Assembly: GCA_018873225.1 (NCBI GenBank)
Contig: JAEILZ010000006.1
Location: 248,001 to 312,000 of the forward strand
Source: [Phialemoniopsis] sp. UDSM-2020
Lineage: Eukaryota; Ascomycota; Sordariomycetes; Thyridiales; Thyridiaceae
DNA length: 64,000 bases
Reading direction: 5' to 3'
A program made the position numbers and the translations under genes. Below the pieces are notes generated by a model that saw only the letters and a list, made by a program, of their open reading frames with translations, was not told where the DNA came from and did no database searches. This document shows positions 31,322-41,889 of the stretch, in pieces (position 1 is the stretch's first letter; each line of letters begins with the position of its first letter).

Positions 31322-31325
31322 GAGT
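31312..31325. repeat. 14-bp perfect palindrome ACTCCGTACGGAGT
   Basis: Self-complementary over all 14 bases; it overlaps the end of the second direct-repeat copy. Related half-sites TACGGAGT (50503-50510) and GGAGTACTCC (50544-50553) occur upstream of the Zn2Cys6 regulator. Confidence 0.65.
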
Positions 31326-31767
31326 CGATATCGCGGTGCGGAGATCGTCCGAATTGGTCCACGAGGTAGCATTTCCGGGGTATGGACCAGGGCTCTCATG
31401 CTGGAACCCCAGCACCTGCTCAGCACTTACAAGGGTGTCAGCCACCCGAGCAAAGCTTTGGACAAATCAGATCGCTCCACTATTGCTGTTGGTTGTGCCT
31501 GCGACAAACCCTTTTGTTTCAAGTCGTATGGCTGAGCTCGAAGCTGAATGCCTTTGTTTCAACCCCAAGGAGAATGTTTCCTAAGGGAGAAACGGCCGCG
31601 GACCGCAATTGCATGGTTTCTGCTATTGGCGTATTGAATGCTGAGAGATAAAAGGGACGGTCTCTGCCCGTTGACACTGAATATTGATCACAGCGACAGC
31701 ATTCCTTTCCAATTCAATTTGTACATATCATTTGTTTTTCCCTTTTGACGAGACCAAGCCCGCATCC

Positions 31768-33458
31768 ATGGCTACCCTCATGGCTGTTCAGACGGAGGGC
31801 CCGAAGAGCTGGCATCCTCTTGGAAAGGAGCCCGCCAGCGGCCAAATTGATGACCGGCTGGCGACCGACCATCCGGCCCTCCACAACGCGCCATCTTGCG
31901 ATCCTGCCATGAGGCAGTTCCTGGAGACGCAACACACCTTCCTGCTGAAAGAGATGCAAAGACTTCTGGAAAGACACTTCGAGCTCTCGCAGATCCTTCT
32001 CAATCCCGCATTGTCCCAGCCTGTCTCGTCTGCCCTATCTCAACCCGTCACCACTGAACAAGAGCACAAGGATGAGTCTGAACACTCAGCAGAGTCTGAC
32101 AAGCCTCTTTGTTCGACAGTCGCAAAGGTAGAGATTGGTTATTCCTCGACAGGGACACAAACCGAGCGGCCTCCTAAGGAAACCTCCGGACCGAGAACAC
32201 AAGTCGCCAGAAAGCCTGCCACTTCAACAGGTACTCAGACCGTACATGACCTCATCGCCAAAACGACACAAGCTCAATCAGCTGCCGCGCCTACTCATGA
32301 GGAAGTTCAACCTGGAAAGTCCGACTGCACGCGCAATGCTAGTCTCGGGGTCCCATCTTCCACATCTGTCGAACTACCTCTAAAGAGATATACCTTGACC
32401 AGCGACGACTTGTTCCTCGGACATTCATATTACCAGGGCGTTCCCTGTATTAAGGTCGTACACAAAAAAACACACCCGGGAAAGTTGCCGATTTCCTACT
32501 TTAAAGTCCCCGACGGACTACCGACTGTGTCCGTCGAACAGTGCTCTGCGACCCAGCACAAAGAAAGATATCTGGAATATGTTTCGGTTTCAAAAGAAAA
32601 ATGGCCTATCAAACTACCGAATGTGTCCGTCGAACAGTACGCCGCGATCCGGCCATGGTTGGTTCCGGACGCGGTTCCTAGTACACATCGCGAGCCTACA
32701 ACACTTGCGCAGGAAGTACTCGAGGATAGTACTCTGAAAGAAGCCGACGACAAACCGAAGGATCCTCCTGATGATTGTGCGAAAGGATCGGCCGAGGAGG
32801 ATGCTTGTCTGGCCGCACGGCCGGAGTCCGCCACGACCAACAAAGAACCGTCTGAGAAATCGACCTCTGAGCATCCCCCATGCGAAGAGACCAGCATTCG
32901 TCTCGTTACTACTTCCGATGACGGTCCTCCTCGCGCGACTGCACCAATGGATGCTGACGAATTGGTTTACCACGAAGGGCAGGCTATTGACGATCGAATT
33001 GACCTTGTGTACCCTCACGTTACCCCAATAATTCAAGATGGGGTCGAAGATGATGGAGACGACTCGGAGGATTTCGCAGACGACGAATCTGGAAGTGAAT
33101 ACTCGCAGGATGGAGAAAGCACCACGGACTCCGATCCACCCCGATTCCATGATGAAGGCTCAGAAGCATGTTTTCTCCCGCCGACAGAGTTGGAAAAGCC
33201 ACCGTCGGGCTTTCTTGACGGTGCCGCTGAGACGTATAAGTTTGACTTTGCCTGCTGCCACCGCGAATCTGCTTTTACCCCGACCAAATGGTAAGTGACC
33301 AATGCGTCCTAATGCGCATAAGTCCCAGCCAATGGATACTGATGTTTACGAACTCTAGCCTTCACGGCGCATATGGCCCTCTGTCACCATACCTTCATGC
33401 AAAGAGACAACAGATGACGGCAGAGGATCTATCAAGGGGGGACATAAGCGTCGCATAG
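31768..33458 (+). CDS. Orphan acidic protein
   Basis: Two exons, 31768-33290 and 33359-33458; 540 residues. The GTAAGT donor interrupts codon 508 (KC), and the second exon ends YLHAKRQQMTAEDLSRGDIS-VA. ATG 31768 in a CATCC-ATG context is preferred over an in-frame upstream ATG at 31684. About residues 50-70 are helical (FLLKEMQRLLERHFELSQIL). STGTQT occurs twice (near residues 125 and 155), and SVEQ-containing segments repeat about 50 residues apart (LPTVSVEQCSATQH; LPNVSVEQYAAIRPW). The C-terminal third is very acidic. No TM, signal peptide or enzyme motif. I do not recognise it. Confidence 0.7.
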
Positions 33459-34098
33459 TCTTCCTATTCATGCAGCAATCTGCTTTAGTCGTGGGACTTA
33501 CCTTGTGGTTTGTACGAGTCGAAAATGTATCATAGATCATAGAAGGGCTGAAATGAGATGAAGGAGGTGCCCTGAATTCCTCGTTCGTAATGCCTTTGTC
33601 GGACCTGTAGATAATAGCTATGATAACCTGCGATACGTCTCCTTCTACATTTCAGGCTTGAGCACTGGAGCCAAAACTTGGAGCGGGGCCAGGTGCTGCA
33701 AATGAGTCCGGAAAGTCCAATTCATCGCTGAAACTAGAGTCACGAATCTCACGTAGCGGGAAATGACACTTAACACTCCAGTGACCGATATCGAGCTGCG
33801 CAACAGCAAGCCTGACTCTCAATGATTGGCTCCTCAGCCCCTGTAATTCCACCTTACACCCTATGTAAACAGAATTGGGTGAGCCGACACGCTCCCACGC
33901 GGATGTACCGGCATGTAATTTCACAACAACTTGGGAGTCACTCTCGTGGGAAACCTCCCGGTTCTCTGTCTCTGACCTGAAAAGTGCGGGCCGCCCCAAT
34001 GCTTAGTGTCCCTTACACAAGCCTACCGATGCTACCGAGCCACACAGCTCTCGATTTCAAACTCGCATTACACCCGAACCTTGGCGACAACTTTAAAG
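33459..34098. other. Intergenic with one doubtful minus-strand frame
   Basis: 3' flank of the orphan gene and upstream region of the broken C2H2 gene. The only coding candidate is the minus-strand frame 33652-33999, listed separately. Confidence 0.4.
33652..33999 (-). CDS. Doubtful small reading frame
   Basis: 115 codons with a moderately coding-like composition (for example VELQGLRSQSLRVRLAVAQL). No recognisable domain, no signal peptide and no supporting splice or promoter feature. It may be chance or a fragment. Confidence 0.22.
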   Translation of the reverse strand: MGRPALFRSETENREVSHESDSQVVVKLHAGTSAWERVGSPNSVYIGCKVELQGLRSQSLRVRLAVAQLDIGHWSVKCHFPLREIRDSSFSDELDFPDSFAAPGPAPSFGSSAQA

Positions 34099-34854
34099 AT
34101 GGCGGGGTACCACCAGCAGCATCAGCAGTACATCGACCGAACTGTGGCTGAAAATGCTGGCACCAATGACGCCCTTCCAGCCCCTCGGCTTTGAAACGCC
34201 TGCATGTGCCCAGGTAGATAGCCAAGAGTGGCTTGGTCTCCAGCAGCGACAGGCTGCATCTGGCCAGGCGAGTTCTGCCTACCCGCCACGCCGCCAGGGT
34301 TGGCACATTCGCCATACCACACGTATGTATTGCATGTCCATTCCACTTACCAAATGACCACCAATTGGTCCAGCATGGCAAGACCATGCACCATGACCCG
34401 TACGCCTGCATTTGCGGTGAGACCTTTGGTCGAGGCGACTCTCTGAAGCGCCACATCAACAGCAAGAACGCGACTACCAAGCACGAGTGCGACTACTGTT
34501 CAGAGCATGATGGCGACGAGGCTTTTACTCGTCGGGATCATCTGATGCAGCACCTCAAAGTCTACCACAGATTCGGAGAAAAGGCCCCTGGCCGGGATGC
34601 GCCAGCGTAGCACCCGCCAAATTTCCGATCAGGCTGAGCTGCCTGCCCAGGATCCAGCTGCCGCACCGGTCGCATGTCTTGGGCCACAAGCTGGGGTCGC
34701 CCAGGACTTCTGTTTCGGCATAAATTTTGGCGCCACCAGTCTTGATACCAATTTTGAAATCGGGGCTTTTCAGGACAGCACCTTTGATCTTGGTGCAGAT
34801 TTCGGCTTGGGGTTCGACACGGGCCCGTTGGCTACCGGACCCTATGGTTCCTAA
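34099..34854 (+). pseudogene. C2H2 zinc-finger gene, probably broken; paralogue of the 20042 gene
   Basis: ATG 34099 starts MAGYHQQHQQYIDRTVAENA, comparable with MAEYPPQY in the other gene, but it stops at 34194. A second frame (34154-34357) reads like coding sequence, and a third carries the fingers (34233-34608): CIACPFHLPNDHQLVQHGKT-MH, CICGETFGRGDSLKRH and CDYCSEHDGDEAFTRRDHLM-QHL...YH. The finger frame stops at 34608, while the acidic tail (FGINFGATSLDTNFEIGAFQ) continues in yet another frame to 34854. No clean GT-AG introns join these frames, and no donor lies near the second break. At least two frame disruptions are therefore likely. The finger region is clearly related to the 20042-20910 gene (shared R-R-D-H-L-x-Q-H-L and HRFG). 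Confidence 0.6.
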
Positions 34855-35210
34855 TCAGGCTAGTATGTCATCTGGGTGTACTCCGGTTGCTCCTCCCTGA
34901 TTCACAACCTGAGGCATCTAGTCCCTCAGGGGCACCCCTGGGCATCCCTAAGCTTCCGCATTAGATATAGAAATAAGGTTAATAGGTTGTCACGGCGTAA
35001 AGCTCTGAACACCTGAGAGATAGTGACTAGTCACCTATCTAGTTGTCATGGGATCCCTAGCGAGTCGGTAGCCATTGGGGCCAGCCACGCGGTGAGCGCC
35101 TTTGGGATTCCCCTGAATATTCAAGATTCGGTCCTGTGCTTTCATGGCCACTGAATACAGCCCGTTAACTCGTCAATGGCATTTGGGGCGCCCCACTGCC
35201 ATGGCACAAC
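34855..35210. other. Intergenic
   Basis: No gene seen; probable promoter of the 140-residue protein. Confidence 0.4.
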
Positions 35211-35633
35211 ATGGAGGCTATGATGAACGCTATAGAGGTTCATCCTGTTCGGGATATCGGTGGCATGAGCAACATTCCTTTGGAAGAACTCAGTCTATTG
35301 ACAAATTTCTTTGAAGAATGGGACATTGCCGTTGCGGTCGAAATCGGGACCGGTGACCAGGACTGCGGCTCATATATCCTCCACTGCAAGAGATTTGAAA
35401 ACGACGAGGTGGGATGGAAATGGAGATATGGTATTCGGGACTGCAATTGGTACAGCGAAGTCTACGACACTGTCGAGCAATTCCTTGGCTTTTATGCTCA
35501 CTTCAACGAATGGAAAGAGGAAGAGATCATTGAAGAAGTTCTCAGGCTGTTACCTAAACAATTCAGCAAGGAAGAGATTAAGGAGAAAGTCCTGTCATCG
35601 ACAGCCTCGCGATTGTCCACCCTTACGAACTAG
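35211..35633 (+). CDS. Small acidic hypothetical protein
   Basis: Single exon, 140 residues, from ATG 35211 (another in-frame ATG at 35220). Composition is soluble and acidic, rich in Glu and Trp: LTNFFEEWDIAVAVEIGTGD, WKWRYGIRDCNWYSEVYDTV, QFLGFYAHFNEWKEEEIIEE. The predicted pattern is beta-rich followed by C-terminal helices. No signal peptide or TM. I do not recognise the family. The dense aromatic/charged pattern is coding-like, unlike random frames nearby. Confidence 0.55.
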   Translation: MEAMMNAIEVHPVRDIGGMSNIPLEELSLLTNFFEEWDIAVAVEIGTGDQDCGSYILHCKRFENDEVGWKWRYGIRDCNWYSEVYDTVEQFLGFYAHFNEWKEEEIIEEVLRLLPKQFSKEEIKEKVLSSTASRLSTLTN

Positions 35634-36175
35634 TTCTGCCACATAGTTTCCCAAGGCAATATAAGCTCATGAGTCCTGCAGCACGAGACGAGTGGAGCAT
35701 CTTTGTTTCCAGTAGATAGTAGCCACAGAAGTGGCAGAGTACAAAGAAGTCTCCAGTATGAAAGCCACTGGAACATCTGACGTGCAGCAAATTGATGGCC
35801 CAGTGACGGAGCCACCGCCGCTGGCGAGTCAGTCTGCCGAACATCCAGATAAGTAGGTAAAGGCTGCACATGAATACGTCCGGCCTCGAAAGATCAAAGG
35901 GCCGCTTCTTGCCCTCAATCTCGGCTATCGCAGGGTCGACCTGCTCCTTGGAGGTAAGTGTAATACCTCCGTAAACGGCCGAGTCTGTGGCGTGCGGAGG
36001 GATGAGGAGGGTGTGAGTGTGGAGAGATTACAAATGTGGAGAACAGAGTCCAGATCCAGCGGTCTGGTCACAATAACCCCACATCTCATTAGCAGGACTT
36101 CACCTTTCCTCCAAACTTGGGCATCTCATTCAGCTTCTCGTCCAAAACGATCACACATCATTGCCGGATCCCGAA
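35634..36175. other. Intergenic
   Basis: Upstream region of the F-box-like gene; no supported coding frame. Confidence 0.4.
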
Positions 36176-37468
36176 ATGCTTGAGGGTCTGACCATCGAGC
36201 TCATAGAGCTCATCGCAAATTATCTATCAAACAGCGGCTGCGTCGGCCTCCTTCGCCTCGTGTCAAGAACGCTATGCGACAAATCGACGAGGGTCTGGGC
36301 GAGACTGTCCTTCAAAGTAGTCGTGACAGACTTCTCCGCCCTGAGCCTGGCGAGGCTTCAAGCCATCGCCCAGAACGACCTGTACCGCAAGTCAGTGCGG
36401 ACATTTGTCGCGAACCGCATCAGGGCGTCGCCCGGACGCCGGGAGGGCGCCCTCGGCGAGGGTTGTGAGTGGCCGCGCCTTGACGGCTACCTCGACCTCG
36501 CATCGCCGGCCGTGCAGAACATCTGCAGCGCTGTCGCGCGTTTTGAACGCTGCGCCAATTTCAAGATTCAGGAGTCCATCAGCAGCGTCTTGAACGGCTG
36601 CGACAGGCTCAACGAGGCGGACGCCCTGTACATCCTGCTCGTATGCCTGGCTCGCGGCGATGCGCCCAGGATAGAGTGCCTCCACATGAATCTCTATACC
36701 CCGTTGGGCCCGTGGCACCCCGGGGTGGCTAGTATCATGCAGTCGGCGCAGTTTCGGAGCAATTGGGGCTCCCACATCAAGGATCTGAGGATCTTCGGTC
36801 CGGCCGCGCCTTATGAGCGGGAGCTGGTGATCTTGGATCTGGTAGGATACGCATCAGCGCTCCGGATCCTGGTCGTCAAGCCCGCTGTATACGCAGCCCA
36901 GCATGCGATAGAGCTTCTGGAGAAGCTTCGGCAGGTGACCACCTCATTGCACCTTGAAGAAATCAGGCTTAGCCGTATCACAGCCCCACGAGCTGACCTG
37001 GTCAATGCCCTTCGCTGCAACAGTGCCACGCTGCAGACGATCTATCTATCCTGGCTCGATCTCGGAAGCGAAGGTGACTGGAGTTGCCTATTTGATGCAA
37101 TATCGGAGATACCTTTTCAAAAACTCCGGCTCATATCAGTCTTGAGAATCAAAGATCGCCGCTTCTCCAATCCGATCCTGTTTTGCCCTCTCCGCCTAGA
37201 CTTAAACCTGCTCAACTCGTTCAGTGGCTCCTTCAACTTCATTAGCCACCTAATCGAGGGAAAGACTCGAGTGGGGGGTGTCATTTACCAAGGAGACCTT
37301 GGGGACATGCCGCGAGCGATCCAAGCTCTCAAGAAATATTATGTCTACCTAGATGACATGGAATCAGCATCCAACTGGCCTGACTTTCAAGCTTTTGATG
37401 ATGGCGGTCCAAAAGTACTCAGTGCGCATGATGAGCTGAAACTCGAAAGCAAAGAAAATCTAGACTAG
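36176..37468 (+). CDS. F-box-like protein with leucine-rich C-terminal region
   Basis: Single exon, 430 residues from ATG 36176. Residues 1-45 match the fungal F-box-like pattern (MLEGLTIELIELIANYLSNS, then GLLRLVSRTLCDKSTRVWAR). The rest is a long alpha/beta region with irregular leucine-rich segments (LRILVVKPAVYAAQHAIELL, LHLEEIRLSRI, LQTIYLSWLDL). F-box proteins link targets to SCF ubiquitin ligases through Skp1. Many fungal members of this type are lineage-specific and their targets are unknown. It ends 33 bp before the ABC-transporter remnant. Confidence 0.75.
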   Translation: MLEGLTIELIELIANYLSNSGCVGLLRLVSRTLCDKSTRVWARLSFKVVVTDFSALSLARLQAIAQNDLYRKSVRTFVANRIRASPGRREGALGEGCEWPRLDGYLDLASPAVQNICSAVARFERCANFKIQESISSVLNGCDRLNEADALYILLVCLARGDAPRIECLHMNLYTPLGPWHPGVASIMQSAQFRSNWGSHIKDLRIFGPAAPYERELVILDLVGYASALRILVVKPAVYAAQHAIELLEKLRQVTTSLHLEEIRLSRITAPRADLVNALRCNSATLQTIYLSWLDLGSEGDWSCLFDAISEIPFQKLRLISVLRIKDRRFSNPILFCPLRLDLNLLNSFSGSFNFISHLIEGKTRVGGVIYQGDLGDMPRAIQALKKYYVYLDDMESASNWPDFQAFDDGGPKVLSAHDELKLESKENLD

Positions 37469-37500
37469 GAATAACTCAGGCCTTTTCAAGTGTAGATATT

Positions 37501-37767
37501 TCAAGGACTAAGCGTATTAGGTCTATCCTTGTTGAACTGTGCCAGAAACTCGTCCGCTGTCGCCTTCTCACAGTACAGACACTCACCCGTCGCCGCAGGA
37601 TTGACCACGTACCCGCCCATACGTTTAACGAAGGCCGATAAGTAGGAGCCGCAGTTCAGATCGTCCCGCCCCGGCACGTGTACCATCTCTGTGGGAAAGC
37701 AGGTCACTACGGACTCATGTAGACCGGTGGTCAAGGCACCGCTGACGAGATGGATCAGGGTCCGCTC
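37501..37767 (-). pseudogene. C-terminal remnant of a PDR-type ABC transporter
   Basis: About 89 codons matching the last extracellular loop of pleiotropic-drug-resistance ABC transporters (CDR_ABC): LIHLVSGALTTGLHESVVTC, DDLNCGSYLSAFVKRMGGYV, ATGECLYCEKATADEFLAQF. Its signature is the C-G-x-Y-[ML] and G-G-Y-[VL]-x-[ND]-P-x-A-T-x-x-C-x-[YF]-C pattern. The TM helices and nucleotide-binding domains that should precede it are missing: to the right the frame dissolves by about 37770, and no ABC signature or Walker motif occurs nearby. After the loop, the final TM segments are also absent (stop at 37501). It is a deletion relic at the left edge of the catabolic cluster. Confidence 0.7.
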
Positions 37768-38199
37768 TATAATTAGGACGGGGAACTTGTCAAGCTACCG
37801 TCGACAACAATGCGGGGGCTAACGAAGAAGAAGTGAGCATGTAGTGGACGAGAATCCTTAAGCATTTTGTGACTTTGTTCAACCGTTCGTTATGTTCGTA
37901 CACGCCTCATTCCAGATTAGCTTTACTCTTAGAATCTAATAATATCCTTTCGAGCGGATTATTAGGGTGACAAGACTGCTGCTGTGTACGTCGAAGGTAT
38001 TTGTACCCGGTACTCAGCCCACAGCGGGGTGCTTCCGATTCCCGAACATTCCGACTCGGCAAATCCGCAAGACCGACCGACGCCACAATCAAGACCGCGT
38101 CACTTTATGAAAGACCATATCTCTAAAGAATGTATAACCTTAGAGACCATCGTCTGGTCCCGATTTTCATTCTGACAAAAGGGGACGAAGCATAGGACA
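37768..38199. other. Intergenic, upstream of SDR 1
   Basis: No supported coding frame. Probably promoter of the SDR at 38200 and degraded ABC-transporter sequence. Confidence 0.4.
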
Positions 38200-39003
38200 A
38201 TGACGAATTCACCTGCATCGGAGTCAGGAACTCCAGCCGGCCCGGTTCCGCAGAGTCTCCAGGGCAAGGTTGCCGTGGTTTCGGGCAGTTGCAGTGGCAT
38301 AGGCTTGGCCATCGCCCAGGAGCTCAGCCTACGCGGCGCTCGAGTCGTGATCAACTATCCCTTCGCGTCACTCGCAGCGGAGGCCAAGAATGGTGCAGCC
38401 GGTCTTCCGGCGCCGCATTTGCTGGTTGAGGCAGACATTGGCACTGTCGGTGGCCCGAACAAACTAGTGCAGGCAGCTGTTCAAGAGTACGGCCAGATCG
38501 ACATATTGGTCAATAATGCCGGGATTGCCATCAACCTGCCGCTCGAAGAACAGACACTGGAGCATTGGGACTCGCTGGTCAATCTCAACGGCCGAGGCAC
38601 GTTCCTCCTGACCCAGGCCGTCTTACCATACCTCACACGAGCCAGCCGGATCGTCAATGTCTGCTCTATCAGCTCGCGCGGGCCGCCACGGCATCAGACT
38701 ATCTATGCGGGCACAAAGGGCATGGTAGACGCCTTCACCAAGGTATGGGCGCAGGAGCTACCGCCGAAGTACGGATGCACCGTCAACGCCGTCTCTCCGG
38801 GGCCGACGGCTACCCCGGCCTTCGTGAACCTTGACTCGGACGTGATGAAGGTGCTCAGCCCGACAATCGAACGCACTCCGGTGGAGAAGCGGCTAGGCAA
38901 ACCGGACGAGATTGCGTGGGCCGTGGCGTTCCTGTGCGAGGAGAGGTCGCGGTGGATCAACGGGGAGCACATGATCGTGACTGGAGGTCTTTTCATTGAC
39001 TAG
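38200..39003 (+). CDS. Classical short-chain dehydrogenase/reductase (cluster SDR 1)
   Basis: Single exon, 267 residues. Rossmann motif VVSGSCSGIG (residues 26-35), NNAG (105-108), active-site Ser in NVCSISSR (S156/S158), Y169-A-G-T-K173, and a PG motif after the active site (VSPGPTATPAF). The C-terminus WINGEHMIVTGGLFID is standard for classical SDRs, with length to match. The segment VINYPF after the second strand, with no acidic residue at its end, suggests NADPH preference. It resembles versicolorin/hydroxynaphthalene reductase-type SDRs and is clearly paralogous to the SDR at 44466 (shared INYPF, EADxxTVxGP, DILVNNAG, NLNGRGT). In a flavonol-degrading cluster such a reductase could act on a polyhydroxybenzene such as phloroglucinol (inference). 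Confidence 0.88.
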   Translation: MTNSPASESGTPAGPVPQSLQGKVAVVSGSCSGIGLAIAQELSLRGARVVINYPFASLAAEAKNGAAGLPAPHLLVEADIGTVGGPNKLVQAAVQEYGQIDILVNNAGIAINLPLEEQTLEHWDSLVNLNGRGTFLLTQAVLPYLTRASRIVNVCSISSRGPPRHQTIYAGTKGMVDAFTKVWAQELPPKYGCTVNAVSPGPTATPAFVNLDSDVMKVLSPTIERTPVEKRLGKPDEIAWAVAFLCEERSRWINGEHMIVTGGLFID

Positions 39004-39416
39004 AAGATTTTAAATGCGAATTGCGCACCATAGAAGCCTTCCGGTAGGCAAATCCAACTTTGTGCATACCTTAGATCCACTTCCCGAGAGTTTCTTAACC
39101 GCAGTTCACCTTTTAATGAGTGTCTCGAGCTGTAAATGACCCTTTACCAAGCACCGTCAGTTACACTAATGTTGATTGACAGCAAGCTTGATCACGAGAA
39201 AGAGAAATGGGTTGGGACATAATTGACGACATGGTTAGGGACAAGCGATGTATGATTGAACTAGAATATGATGAATGCAACAATAATCCAGTCAGAGTCG
39301 TCAGACTACCGCGGGACATCTTCGGTAATCTATCCAATGTCAATCAGACCCTCCTCCATCTCAGTTCAGCGCACAATAACTGATAATGCATGATACAAAG
39401 GCTTTCGAGTTTCAGA
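39004..39416. other. Intergenic between convergent genes
   Basis: 3' flanks of SDR 1 and the MFS gene; nothing coding seen. Confidence 0.45.
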
Positions 39417-41277
39417 CTACTCTCCAACCTCTCGATCAGTGTCCCAATGAAGAAACTTTCGAACCCAGAGCCAGTGCCAGGAGACATGGCGGATTTTGTC
39501 TCCATAGAGGTAAAATATGGTCGTAGTGAGGAGTACACCAGCAGAGCAGCCAGCGAAGATACTGAAAATCGTCACAAACCCGTCCTTTTGAATCCAGTTA
39601 TTGACATAGAAGCTGAGCAGGAATCCAAACACAGCTGTGTTCAGTGTTAGAAATCGGTCGGTACAGACACGCAGGAAAATTGAGATGGTGGGAGAGGAAG
39701 GGAGGATCGAACCTTTGAACGCAGACTGCGTTATGATGACCTCTCCTGCAATGGGCCGATACGAGTCAACAATGTAGACGAGGCTGATATTGGCAGACTG
39801 GACGACCGTGAAATTGACTGTTCGTTTGTTAGAACGTCTTGTGTATCTTGGGACTAGTGTACCAGCAGCTGCGCACGACTGCCATCCACTTACCGAGACC
39901 AATGCCGACCGTTGCGCACATCCAGTGCAGCCTCTTTCCAAAACCGAAGCCATAGAGCAAACAAGACAGTGGCCCAGTAATCAGACTGATGAGCATGGCG
40001 GGGAGGCGCATCTCCGGCCTCCGTATGCCTCCGTTGCGTACCGTCAACTTGTCAGCGACCCAATCACCGACGTGTCCGCCCCAGAAGATGCCGACCAGAG
40101 AGCCGATGATACTCGAGATGAACGTCAAACCAGACTGCCACGTCTCAAAACCGTAGATATCTTCGAACGCTGTCGAGAAACTAGCAGACACAACAACGAT
40201 CATACCAATCGTCATGGTATTGACCAAGACGGCCCAAAGGAGCGCGGGGAGCGCGATGGCCGCGATGGGGCGGAAGGCCAATGGGATAAGACCTTCGCTA
40301 GTGAAAGTCTTGGAGAAGACCCTCAGCTCCTGAGAGTACGTCTTCTTCTTCGGGATCATTATGCGTGGAGAATCGATGGTCTCAGGGTCTTCAATCCGCT
40401 CATCTCCCGTCTTGCCCACAGTTTGCTGGCCCGATTTCGTGTTCGCAGCAGGAGCTTGTCCTTCAGCCAATATTGAGTGCCTCGGGAAGTTCGTTTCCGG
40501 GAAGGTGAAGATGACAAGAATGGTGCAGACGGCGAGGAGACCGGTGAATATCCAGTAAATCAGGCGCCAGCTGTGATTCATGGTGATCAGACCACAGATG
40601 ACAACTCCGAATCCCACGCCGGCCGAGAGGGCACAGGTGTAAATGACCATGACACGTCCGCGCTGGTGCAGGAAGAATATGTCGGTGATGGTCAGCGGGC
40701 ATATGACCTCGGGCGACGCAATGGCAGTCCCGAGAAGAATTCGAGCGGCAAGCAAACTCTCAAAGGTCTTCGCGGCTGCGCACCACACGCAACACCCAGT
40801 GATCAGCAGGAAGGAGACGACATAGGTCGGCCGTCTCCCGTACTTGATCGCGATCGGCACCCAGATCAGGTTGCCAAGCCCCATCATCAAGGATGGCGCA
40901 GTCTGTAGGTACGAAGCCTTGCCGATGTTGGCTGTCACATTTTCGGCACCGAAGAAGTCAGCGGTCACTGGGCCGAGGGCTACAGATGGGCCGACGGCGA
41001 CGCAGTGGGCGAGGAAGATACCGGCACATGACAGGATGAATATGTAATTCCGGCGAGACTTGGTCCTGTGAGGCGTCAGCTGTCAATGTCATGGCCATGA
41101 TCAGAAATCATGAGCATTGAAGCCATACCAGTTGAGAGGGTCATTCGGATCATCTGTCGGCCTCGGGACCAGGATGGTTTCGTTCGTAGCATGGTTGCGC
41201 AACTGGATCGTGCCCAAAGTACGGGTTTGTGGGCCGTCATCTTGACCTATCTTCTCAGAAGTCGACTGGGCTGCCAT
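39417..41277 (-). CDS. MFS transporter, DHA1-type (12 TM)
   Basis: Four exons: 41129-41277, 39894-41065, 39713-39817, 39417-39634; all phases agree; 547 residues. The N-terminus ends DDPNDPLNW followed by TKSRRNY, the typical 'DPxNWs/t..rK' entry of fungal DHA1/DHA2 carriers. Motif A is VPIAIKYGRRPTYVVSF. About six TM helices precede a long cytosolic loop (residues about 230-300, basic PKKKTYSQELRVFSKTF), and six follow. Exon 4 codes for the last two helices (AVFGFLLSFYV; SAGVLLTTTIFYL). The intron after exon 3 has an unusual GTTCGA donor. Located in the plasma membrane, it probably imports the cluster substrate or exports products; specificity cannot be read. Confidence 0.88.
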
Positions 41278-41889
41278 GATGACCGTTTGGAGAGGCTGAG
41301 AAACTCTTCACGGCAGGCTTGAACCTGAAAAGATATCGTTTCTTAGTTTTCCTGGACTGTATAAATCCGGGGTTTGGAAAGGCTCTAAATATTATATCTT
41401 GTCCCATCAAACGAGGTCTTGCGAGAGTCTTGTTGGGAGGCCCAATCACACCCCGGCCAATTGAAATGAGGTTGTAGCTCAGGATCGTGTGTGTCGGAAT
41501 TCCCGAAAAACTTGCGGGGGAAGATGGAGCCCCGTGGGGTCGGTAGCGTAGTAGCTCAAACAGATCCACCAAGGGACTGCTGGTTGGGTTTCAAGAAGCA
41601 CAAGCCCGAGATTGGACAGGATAATCTGGATTGTACCAAGTGTCGTGGTGGCCGGAAGTGGAGTTGAGACTTGAGAACGGGATCTCCGAGCGCGCGCCAC
41701 TTCAATAATTCGACCGGCGTCAACCACGGCTGTGTACCGACTGCTCTTTAGGACATTCATTGGCTCCTGAATATGTTTTCCCTACATGCATTGTTAAAAG
41801 CTGGTGACTAGTGTTTTGCGTCGACAACATTTGCAAGAGAGCATTCTGTATAGCGTTGAGTCAGGCCTCGTGTCAACACGCTCAACAAG
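41278..41889. promoter_or_regulatory. Divergent promoter, MFS / FMN-reductase-like genes
   Basis: Bidirectional upstream region within the cluster. No convincing coding frame. Confidence 0.45.

Larger units (their letters stand above)
30703..31767. other. Intergenic between divergent genes, with direct repeat and palindrome
   Basis: No coding frame is supported. It holds a 31-bp imperfect direct repeat (31101-31131 and 31291-31321) and a 14-bp perfect palindrome (31312-31325). 31690-31767 is the probable leader of the downstream orphan gene. Confidence 0.5.

Noticed and set aside
39790..40476. Plus-strand 228-codon frame opposite the MFS gene
   Set aside because: Antisense to well-supported TM coding sequence; no recognisable domain.
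41479..41760. Minus-strand 93-codon frame between the MFS and FMN-reductase genes
   Set aside because: In a divergent promoter, with no domain and no in-frame link to the MFS start.
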